64,000 bases of DNA, taken from assembly GCF_000327385.1 (NCBI RefSeq), contig NW_008707617.1:940298-1004297 (forward strand). Direction: 5' to 3'. Both the position numbers and the translations under genes were made by a program. Under the pieces are notes generated by a model. It saw only the letters and a program-made list of their open reading frames with translations. It had not been told where the DNA came from and made no database searches. The DNA comes from Lottia gigantea (taxonomy: Eukaryota; Mollusca; Gastropoda; Lottiidae). This document shows positions 50,601-62,600 of the stretch, piece after piece (position 1 is the first letter of the stretch; each line of letters starts with the position of its first letter).

Positions 50601-53600
50601 ACGCCATTAACTGTGCAATTAAGAACATTTTTTTCAAAACAACAGGATTAACCTACTGACTTTAGATTTCTGAATGTGGAGGTATTTTGAGGCAAAGTAG
50701 TAGTTATTATTTTTATATTTTTGATTTTTAAATTTTAACACTTCAATGAAATTTTATAAATACATTGTGTCAAAGATGATAAAATAGTTCAAAGAGTACA
50801 TTGACATATAAATTGTCACAGAGCTATGATAACTGTATTCATATCTTTAGCATATTTTTAAAAATAGCATATCATTTCCTTATGGCTGTGTTGTATACAG
50901 TTTCAAAGTGAGAAAATACACCTTTCTTATTGTGACTAGTTTCTGTTGAATATTAAATGATAGATTAGAATGTATTGTGACAAATACAGGTATGCTTTAT
51001 GAATGAAAATGTAATATAAATAAATTATGAGGCTAGCTGGGGTAACATTTATTACTGTAAGTACAGTAAGAGTGTATCCAATCCTAGCATTTCATTTCAT
51101 CAAGTGTGTATAGTGACTATAACAAATACCTACGTGGGTATATAATATAATATAAATGTTTAAGAATAGATCTAGTCTCACTCCTTTTACTGGTATACCT
51201 TGTTTCGTTAGAAGAGGTCTTATTTTTTTCATAAAGTCGTTTGACCGAACCCTTTGGTATTAAGTAAACATGAGTTAAATTGAAGTAAGAATTCTGTCTT
51301 GTTGTCTTAAAGTCGGAGAAAAATGTCAGCCAGCTAATTAAAATGGCTGTTTGCTTGATGTGTTTTTGTGATTAGCCTGATTGATTGTTATTATGACGGA
51401 GGTAGCGAAAAATGTCTCTGGTTCCGTCATTTTAAAATCGGTGAAAGAACTCGATATAGGTAAGAAAATTTATGTCATATATATTCCCTAAGTGAGCAAT
51501 ATGGTTGGCAGAATGCCTATTTACCTTTTGTTTATTAACTTGTTACCTTCAGATGTACAAATTAGGGTTTTTCTTATGTTAGTAAAGTTTCAATGATGAG
51601 TTCATTCATGTGTTTGGTTCAGCTTCTCTTTAATGTAATTTGTCTGTAGTACAAGATAAAGTTAAAAGCTTGTGCTCACTGCAAGATGGAGTGCCTATCT
51701 TTCATTTCACTCCGAGATGATTTGCCAAACTTGCCTTCAACTTTATTAACTTTATGTTCATTACAAGACAAAGTGTCAATATTATAATTATCTAACTTGT
51801 GTTCACTGCTAATTGAAGTGCCTGTATTTTATATCTAACTTGAGTTCACTGCTAGATGAAGACCAGTATTATGAATATTGTTTGTGTTCACTGCCAGATG
51901 AAGTGCCTATCTTATATTTTACATGTGTTCACAAAAAAAGGCGAAGTGCTTTGCTTATATTTAACTTATGTTCACACAAAAATTTGAAGTGTCAACATCA
52001 CAACATGATTAAGTGCCAATCATGTATGTACACTGAGTTTACTTAAAGATTAAGTGCCAGTCCTATATTAAATTTGTGGTCACGGCAAGTGTCAAGTTTA
52101 CATTCAATGGATTCTTATCTTTAAAGGGATTGATTGGGGGTTGATTTTAGTCTAGAATATATGTAAATAGTCTTCAGAAGTACTAGGTACAAAAATCGCA
52201 TACCGGTAATTCCTTCAAAATTATCTCAAACAAGGAATTTTTTCTCCTATTTCTATAAATGTCTTTTCTATATATGTCTGACTCTCAAGAAAAGATGAGT
52301 TGTCATTTTAATTTTCAAATGCGGATAATTCTTCACACACTTTGATTTGAAGGTTTCACTTCACTTCACTTACACAGAGTCTCATAAAAGCCCAGGCCAC
52401 AAAGTAAAGATTTATGTTGATTATTAGTGAATCACTTATAGTGATGGTAATTAATTTGGTATCACTTCTTTTGGAGGTATTACTGACCCTTTTCATTAAG
52501 TATTTGTACCTTCGGAAAATCATTGATATGTTTATTGTCTGTCAGAAATGAACATGATTGTTGAAGACCACCAACTAGGATATTACTGGGTTAAAATGGC
52601 TATTAAGTAATGTTACCAGTTACCAATTAACACATTTCAATGTATAAATACCAACAATGATATTAAGGGCATTGTAGGGTGTGGTTACCATTGCATTTAT
52701 CTCACTAATGATCAATCAATTTATCATAGAAATGAATTGACATTACTTGACATATATCCTGTATCGGGATTCTGTATCATAGTTGATATTATAGGCTATA
52801 TTGTGCTTTAAGTCTTAAGAAGTACTAAAATGAATGAAATTGGTATAATCCCTTCAAATATACCTTAAAATAGAAATTTCACTGTCTATTCCTATATATG
52901 TGTTTTCTATATATGGCATGGTCTCATTAAAATTCAAGTCGAATTTTTAACTTTGAAACATGAATAATTATGGACACATGGATTTGAAGACTCCAATTTC
53001 GATGATGAGCTGTGAATACTATTACTGATTATGTAAGCGAAAAAAATTCCTTAAAGGTGCTCCTTTAAGTCATTTACAGTCAACATGTATTTTAGGTAAA
53101 TCTCATGAATAAAACATGACAGACGAACCCTTACATAAGAAAATGTTCATTTTGAATGGTTAACCTGCTTGATATCAAATTATACTGTGTACATTGCTTA
53201 TGGTGCATTTTCAATTTCTTTTTATACTTTGATGTGGTATATAAGCTTACGACAAATTTCTTTTGATAGGTGTTAATTCAATACTTTTCAATTCAAAAAT
53301 CAAAGGTATATCTTAAATACTCTATCTTAAAAAAAGATAAGAATGTACGTATCAAATTTAAAGTCTCACACTTAGTCAATAAGAGTACCAGTATAATATA
53401 TTCATCAGATAAGACTTACCAGGTGAAAAGAAATAGAATCTCTTTGTAAGATCTTATACCCATGAAACACAGAAATTATATATTTCAAAATTACTTAGTT
53501 TAATGGATTTGTTGGATTACAGTACTGAGGTATTCTGTTGTATAGTCATGACACTAGGCCACGTATTCTCGAAACGATCTTGGCGCTAGGATGTCCTAGA

Positions 53601-56600
53601 ATCAATGTTAGAAGATAAGAACTTAGGATATCCTAGGGCTAAGATCGTTTCGTTAAAAAATTTCAATATACTTTAGTATATCTTGAACTTAAAGATAATT
53701 TATATACCTACATAAGTTTATACTACACATTGGTATGTTGTGACGTATATTTGTCAATATGAAAAGACATTAATATGTCAAAGTTGTCATGAACTTTGAC
53801 TGGTCACTTTTTAACCTGTATTATCATATATTTAAGTAGTATTTTCTTTCCATGTATAATTTAGATGAGATTGTTGACCAATGTTAAATTTTATTTGGTT
53901 GATGTTTTGTGATCTAGCTCATAGCAGGTTGGTTATAAAATTCTAAGTCTAAGTGGGATATCTCAAGCAGATGTAAAGGAATTTTTGCCACCATGGAGAA
54001 CGCTATTATAATGAATCACATAAGAACTGGAACTGTAATGTTATTATTGTCTATGTATGAGACCATCTTGTGAACATCAATGGGTCAGAAACATACCATC
54101 TTCATGGCCTCCAATGACAATAAAAATTTTGGAAATTGAAAACTTTTGAAAAGTTGAAATGAAAACAAAATAAAACAATGAGTTTTATAAACTGCTGGAG
54201 GGTGAATTGAAAGACAATCAATCTCTTTTGCCGGTAAAAAAAATGAATAATGCAGATTTGATAAAATAATCTATTTCATATTGGTTAAAACTAGTGTTGG
54301 GTATCGTCTATCAAATCACGATACGATAGTTTCAAGTGTCACGGTATGATACGATATGTTTCACAATACAAGAGTCATGGTATGATCACGATACAAGGGT
54401 CATGACACTATATGTGATCCTGTATAGGGATATTTTTGACAATTCATACTTAAGTCTAAGAAACTGGAATTTTTTAGCTGAGCTAATCAGTAATAGTGTT
54501 CACAGCTCACTGTCGAAATATTAGCCTTTAAATCCATGTATCAAGAATTATCTGTGGCTGAATGTTGAAATGACGACTCGTCAATTTAAGATACTCTGTG
54601 ATAAATAGAAAAGACATATAAAGAAATAGTGAGTAAAATTCCTAGTTTGAAGTATTTTTAAAGGACTTATGTGATTTTCATATATTTCTAATACTTCTGA
54701 AGACTATATAATCAAGTTTAAAAGCAACCCCCAAAAAGAGCCCACCTGTCCCTTTAAACGAAAGTGTCGCCCTTACAAATAAAGGTACAGAATGGTAAAA
54801 TTGTCAGGTCATGTAGGCTACTCTACCTTTCCAGTAGATTTATTTATGCAATTTATTTATCATATTATTAGAATAAATAAATCAAAACATCAGAGACTGG
54901 ACTTTGAACCCAGAAGATTATCAGTTCAATTATTATCTGCAGAGGCAAGTGCCAAAAGATTAAAATTATCCACAAAAAAAAAACTTCCTACAAAGGCATT
55001 GTTGGACTTAACGATTTTTAAATTACACTTCTGGTGCTGGGTTCTCTCTCCCCTCCTACTACTAATGATAGTTTCAACAATTCTTTTTGTTTGAAATAAA
55101 CCATCATTTCCTTATCTTACACACAAAGAGTTGATATTTTTTTAAGTGTTGTATTGTTTTGGATTAATATATGTAACAAGTTGTTAAGATATTTGTTAAA
55201 GATGTTAGTAAAATGTTAACCTAAATGAAAGTATAGTATCTGTACTTGTACTAAATTGTATAATTGGGCAAGTTTAAACATCTACAATTATTAGATGCAG
55301 AGTTATTGCCCCTGTTCATGAACATTTGAATTCAGTTTCAGTTGAATTGTTTCAAATATTACGATCCATTTTAGGCTATTATTTATTAACTGAAGATTTG
55401 TTGTTTTCACAACTGTAAATATCTGTAGATATATGACGTCAATAAGTGTAAAATATGCTTTATCACACAAGGATTTCGTGTATAGTGAAGTCATAAAACG
55501 CTTAGTTTTAATAAAATTGTAGGAACCACAGACATCTGATTGAAAATTGGAATCTGCAAATTGATGCAACAGTGTCCCTGATACAAATAAAAAATTTAGA
55601 AAACCTTTTTACAATGCCTTTAATGAAAATCCTAAACTCACTTAATAATATTTTTTAATATTATTAAAAATTATAATTCATTTGCCATATGGAGACACGA
55701 CTGAGTCCTATTTTTGTGAGACTGGCACACCCTTCACGTTTGATGATTTTTTGTAATTTTTTCTATTTTAGACAGTAGAAAAAATGGTGATATGAAAACA
55801 GGATCACTGGGTATGAATACTCCCCCTCCAGAGAGAAAGAGCAAATTCTCAGCATTAGGTAGATTATTTAAACCTTGGAAATGGAAGCGAAAAAAAAAGA
55901 GTGAGAAAATAGAAAAAACAGCTGTAGGTAAGTTCTAGTGTGTCAAATTATCAAGATTGTAAATAAGGTATAAGCTACTCATATATCCATATTGATTTGG
56001 TGGTAAAATTAATTAATTGATCGATTTATTAAAACAATAAACAACCACAAAATACCATGATCAATTTGTTTCCTTGAAAACATTGATGGGCTATGCGATA
56101 ACCACCCCTCGAACAAAGTTTATATGAATTATCTATGATTAGAAATATAGGTGAATCAACTATTTTGATGGACTTATCAGTTTTAGTGATTTCAAATCTG
56201 TCACCCTTCTTGTGCAATATTTAATGTTGTCAATGGCCGTCTGCTTCCACTTGCCTGAACTAATGACAGGTTATCTTGACACCTAAAGGACTGGTGCGGG
56301 CACACAAGGGTTTTGGTCAGAGACTTTTGTCGTAGATTAGAGTCTTGTCTTGAGTTTCAACAATTGGCACAGGCAGACGAGGAGACAAAAATCTCCAGTC
56401 GGTCGTTTTCCACCTTGTTGATAATAATGTGCAGAGCATGCAAATGAAAGGAAAAGGAATCTGATTGGATGATGACAGTCTGTCTTGCAGACGATAAAGC
56501 TATCGGAGACAATTATCAAACTTGTTTGATATAAATCCTGTCAGTGACACGATCATTTTGTTGTGAAAGCTTGGACACACGCTAGATTTTACTCAAGATT

Positions 56601-59600
56601 TGAGTCAAAACAAAAATCTCCGACTAAGACTGCTAGTTTGCCCTCACCTTTATTCGCCTGCAGTGGTGGTTAGCTTAGACCCTGATGGGAACCAGTGTGA
56701 CACTCAAATCCTGAAAGTCTCAGGTGCAATCCTAACTTTTTCAGATTTTTCAATCTCCCTCCCCCAGTGATACAGACCAATGTCATTCAGAGGGAAATAG
56801 GTAAAACAGCAATAAGAGAAGACTCAGGAAAAATAGAAGTCGAATTCCTTCAGTAAAAACATTGAGTTTCCTGCTTTCTTGAGCCTATAACTATAATATG
56901 AATTGATATTTTTAGATTTAGAACGTAAAATATCTATGAGAACAAGTCGTGATGAATTGATTAGAAAAGGTGTTTTAAAAGATGTTGAAGAAATACCACA
57001 AACTAATCATTTGCCAAAGATAGGTAAGAGAGTCTATGATTTATTCTTTTATGTTAGTGGAAGTTTTTAGAATATTTTACTATATGTCAAGACTTCGGGC
57101 GAGGTGAATATGGCAACAATTGATGATTCCGAAAAATATATATAATTTATAATATAATTAATATATAATATATATATATAATAATATAATTATAATAGAT
57201 TAGAATGTATGTATAGTGTTCCAGCATCTTTGTCAAAACTCCTTGGTTTTAATAACATACACTGCGTACAGGTCAGCAAAAAAATCTGGAGATCGGGTGA
57301 AAATCTGGATATTTGCCTTGAAAAATCTGTAGATTTTTGCATAAATTGCTCTGTAAAAAAAAAGATAAGCCTTAATAATAAGCTATGTAAATTAATTATT
57401 TATCATAGGCCTATATATGATGCCTACTTGATACAGTAAAAATTAACAAATGCAAACAGGCTAAGCATACCCAGGCATGAAATAACTCTAGAAATAGTGT
57501 CTGACATTCTTAGGCTTCTGCTGCTCTCTCAAGGGGGATCACTCTAATTCTTAATACAATATCAAATGTTATATCATACAAAACTACGAATGAATCTTAC
57601 ATGTAATCTCTGTCTCGACTTAAAAAGTGAAATTTTGAAAAAGGTCTAATATTTAAAGGCTAAAAAATGGCTTAGCTGAACCATGAGGCCTTTGTAAGAA
57701 ATTCGACTTGCTAAGTCGAGGTAGAAATCAAAATGGCGGTGAATTATATGCGTGTGTGTTATTTCCATGTAAGAACCATACATTGTTTTGTATGATATTA
57801 TATTATATTATAAAAGAGTTACACCAACACCTTGAATGTAATTGAATTGATGAATGAATATGATTTTGAACAAATATGAAATCGGTCATGTTGCCATTGC
57901 ACATTTACACACATTTGAAATGTTTCTAACAATCAACATACTGGTGTCAATAATAAATGATCGCTTTACTACATGTTTTGCCTCTTCATGTTTTTAAAAA
58001 AACTAAGTTCTCAAACACCAATGATAAATCATATTGTCACAGGTATAAATTATGGGAGTACAAAATGCTCTGATTTATAGCTCAGAACTTGTCGAGTTCA
58101 ATCAAATTAATATGAACTTTTTTTGAAGATGAGCTTTAAATATCTCTTTGATATTGTTAAAATTTACAATAATAAAATATTTGCACTGTTAAAATAGTGT
58201 TTTACTATATTAAAACATTGAAATGTACTTATGTAAATTTGTAAGTTTGTTGAGAGCGAATATGTAATATAATTGTTTGGAAGAATAGACATAATGACCT
58301 TGCCATGCAGTCTGCAATGAGGGAAATTTTGCCAGGACAGAGGCATTAGCCTGCTCAATTTCGATGTCCAACTTTGAAGGGATCTTTAACATGCGTAGCC
58401 TGTAGCACAAGGGGGCCTCAGTTTATTGTCCCATCCCAACGACTAGACGCTTTTTCCATGTCAGCCCCTCTTACCTGCATCACTGACAGGGGAAAACGGG
58501 GTTGAAAAATCCAAAGGTATCATCTCAACTTATGTCAGAATTGAATTCTGGACCTTCCGGTTAGTGAGCAAGTGTCTTAACTCACTGAGGCACCACGGCT
58601 TCCTCCAGAAATATGGAAAACCTCATTAGGGTTTATGTCATTTACCAATTACATGTAGGTAGACTACGTGTAGAGATTCATATCGTAAATTAAATGAAAG
58701 AATTTGTAGAATTTCAACTGTTGTAGTTGTAATTGGTGTAAGTTATATTACTTGTAGATGATAAATAGTTGACTGTCTTGACCTGTAATAGCCTGGGGTT
58801 AGCAGACACATTGTTAACCTGCTGATAATAAATACTCATACCAAACTACATAATTATAATTCTTACATGGAAATAAAACACGCTAACATAGTTAACATTA
58901 ACCATTTAGAACAAGCATGTGTAACCTTTCCGCAACGGAGGGCCACATTTGGGGGATGCGAGTAGGCCGTGGGCCACGTAACCAACCATCAATTAATCAT
59001 AGAATTAACAATGAGAAACATGCAATTTTTTTGAGTCATTTATTCAAAAACGCATTTCAGTGTGCATTGCAAATAACAGACATATTTGATGTAAAATCAG
59101 TTTCACACTAGGTCATTTCCTTCAAATTTTACATGACGCCACGGGCCGCAGTTGGTCCACGAGCCGTAGGTTGCACAGGCCTGATTTAGAATCATTATGC
59201 CTAGACTTTTAGATTTAAGCCTTCTAATCACATGTAAATGTGTTTTTTATTGGCTGCTTGTATACTAAATTCTATAAAACCTGATATGTATGTGTGAATT
59301 TGAAACAGCCACAATATGGTCTGGGATTTCTTAAGATGATGGCGCTCATAAAGAGAAAGTTTACAGACGCTGTAAATTTTGCTCAAGTTTGTAAAAGTGG
59401 AAGTTCCAGATGTTAAAGGGACAGGTGTGAAATTATGAAGGTTGATTTTAGCTTGAATATTCGTAAATAGTCTTCAGAAGTATTAGAAATGTATGGAAAC
59501 CACATAATTCCTTTAAAAATACTTCAAACTAGGAATTTTACTCACTATTTCTATTGAGTATCTTAAATTGCATGGTGATGACTGTGTCTCTGTTTTACCA

Positions 59601-62600
59601 ACCAGCTATGGGGAAAACTCTCTTTGTAATGCAAACTGTTGAAAATAGTTGTTTACAGGTATTTCATTAATAGTGTTCCCAGTTTTCAAAAGTGATTTGG
59701 TTTGAGTCACTACTTTTAACATGGAGGTGAACTGAATTCTTGTTCTGATTCTATGTCAGGCGAGAAGTGTTGTATGAAATGACCTAGTTATATAATAGAA
59801 ATTAACATGACAATATAAACATTTAGATTACTGAATGCATATTTATAAAGATATGACTATCAATAGTTTTCATTATGTTTAAGGGATTGTAATGTGGTTT
59901 TCTTCTTCCTGGTATATTGCCCTGTCTGAAATTGACCACTCAGACACCAAAACTGAAAGAAAGGAAAAGAAACAGGGTTGAACAATCTGAAAGTATTATG
60001 TTGACCTATTGAAAGTTCTGTATGGGGGAGAAAACTCCTGAATTTGTAGATCCCTCCCAGTGGAAAACACAATCATTACCAATTGTCTGTTCTGTTTTTA
60101 TTTTGATGATGCTTTTGTGTTCTATAAACATTCCTCAAACCAGCAATCAAATTGTTAGCACATGAGTGACCAAAATGGTAGAGACAGAAAACTTTTTAGG
60201 TGGAGAGAGCAAATTCTTGCCCCAGGTGATCTGTATAGAGTCTTAGATTTTGTGGTTTCTACGTGACACATTCATAGAAATGAAAAATCAGTGGTCCTCT
60301 GTATTCTGCTGCAATAGTATATACAGGGAGTGCTCACTTGCTTAAAGGCTAAACTGAATTTAGATTAGGGGAGATGGAATATCACTTGCTAACACATTAC
60401 AAGAGTTTGTTGTATGGTTGGAGTTTGTAAACCAAATGTCCATAAATTTTATATGTAACGAATGTACCACCACCACCATCTTGGATCGAGGCAGACATAC
60501 AATGACATAGAACATCTGCCTAACTCTTTTCTTCCATAAATCACCACTATTGTGCTGGCACAAATCTTTTTTTGACGCTGCCCTTAAATTAGTTAAATAG
60601 TTAAACAGTATCTAAAGGTATAAATATCTAGTTGTTTACATATTGAGTCATTATCAGTAACTTGTTACATCTAGGTTATTCAGTACTATAAGTCTGCTGT
60701 GAACGAACATTGCAATGATTGTCTAAGATTAGTTGACATAATTGGTTATGTTGGAGAATTAGCTTATCAGCAATTATTGTTTTGATTTGAGCAAAAAGAC
60801 ATTCTAAACCAAATGCTCGATCAGGCTGCATTAATTGAGGATTCAAAATGTCGCACATAAAATCGCAACTTGTAGTTGAAACTTGCCCCATTGTTGTATT
60901 CTGCAAGTTCATATGTGATAAACTTACATTTGGATGCCAAAGGTGATATTTTGATAAAAAATACATTTTGTTATGTGTTTGAAAATTTGGGCTTCGTGAG
61001 GTGGCTGCGTTGTTTCAACACTATATCTTTTGAATATCTTTTGGAACGACTCCAATAATTCGGGATAAATGCCATCTGTTTCCATTTTGAATCTCAAAAA
61101 TCAACCTTTTATAACTTCCGCTTGACTGTCACTGCACTTATTCTTCGGCCTGAAAATCTCTCATCTCACAAAATCTGAAAGAAAATGCAATTTCAGACAT
61201 CAAATTCCAAAAATAGTCAAAAATATCCATACAAAGAACCTAAAAGGGAGGGAGAAAGAGGATTTCTTAAAATAACACGGAGTATATTGGTATACAAAAT
61301 GTTTTTACTGGAGTGGGTCCTTTTGCTGAATTTGACATCACTGAAAAGAGTTATTTCCCTTGTAATATAGAGGCAAGGTGACTAATAGAAGACTGTATGT
61401 ACAGACTGGGCAGGTTTTACCTATATACCATGTGTCTATTTATAGAATATAGGTGAAAGAGGGGTAAAGACTGGATGTTCAATAAGTCTATATTACACTT
61501 GTTATGGCAGTTTGCAACTGACCTCATTTTTCCATCCCATCCTGTTTGCCAGTCTCAACAGTTTTTGACTGATTTCAACTGGTTATTAATGTGAACATGG
61601 TGAAAGGAGAATGGGATGTTCATGTTACTCTAAAGGTAAGTGAACATGGTGAAAAAGTTGAGGGAGTAGATGTTGAAGTAAAAGCTGTTTGACAGGTAGT
61701 TGATTGTAACTGGTGTACAGACATGACTAGATTATCTTATCTTTCTCATGGTTTAATTCTATTATACACTCACTACATTGGTTTCTATCAATATTATCTT
61801 TACATCCTCTAGAATGGCTTACACACATTATTCACAGCCTTCTTTAAATCCTTTATGATATTTTACATATCTTTATATTCTATAGGGTGGCTTATTTACA
61901 ACTTTTTACATGTCTTTCTGATATTCTACAATGTCTTGCATACAATTTCTACATTTGTACATTGACATCATCTAGAATAACTTATACACAAAACTTTTAC
62001 ATTTCTTTACATCTTCTACACTGGCTTATATACAACTTCTGCTATACCTTTACTTATTCTACGATTCCCCCTTTTATTGATGCAGGTCGCAGGGACTGAC
62101 CTGGCAAAACCATCAAGTTGTTCAGATGGAACAATAAACCAAGGCCCTTAATCCTGGGAGACGAGAGGAACTAGCTTTAGGAAAGCTAATATACCACTTT
62201 TACTTTTCTTTACACCCTCTAAGAAGGCTGCATTGGTATCATATTATCTTAATTTTTGTAATGAAGTTTTAATTGCTGATATGGGATCAGTAATAAGTTG
62301 TTCTTCCGAGTTTTTAAAAAATTAAGGGCTTTCTTGCTAGGTTTCCTTTAAGCTTGTAGCTTTTGATTATATGGCCTATGTGTAATTTTTGCTGAATTGA
62401 TCCTTAATGGAGAGGCTTATTCTCTTGGGTGAAAATATGTCTAAAAGTCAAAATGTACTAGAAATAGAGAGTAGAAGAATTTGCATCAGATTGAATTTGA
62501 ATTTAAGACTAAATTAAACGTCCTGCTTTTATTTGCATGAGTCATTAATGTTGTTGACATTGTCAAGTAAAGTTTAAGATTAAATTTGAAGATATTTGAG

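Larger units (their letters stand above)
43661..51392. other. PHACTR intron between candidate exons B and C
   Basis: About 7.7 kb. It contains two SINE copies, a family A fragment, a LINE tail, MITEs at 47925, 49478 and 50099, and a poly-C stretch near 44648-44668. From 46640 to 47090 there is a TTAACCG/CGGTTAA-rich block that may be a further decayed element. No gene is seen. Confidence 0.6.

Noticed and set aside
57745-58885. Inverted pair GTGTTATTTCCATGTAAGAA (57759) and TTCTTACATGGAAATAAAAC (58860) as ends of a 1.1-kb element
   Set aside because: The match is only about 20-25 bp, no target duplication was seen, and a SINE lies between. Not enough to call an element.
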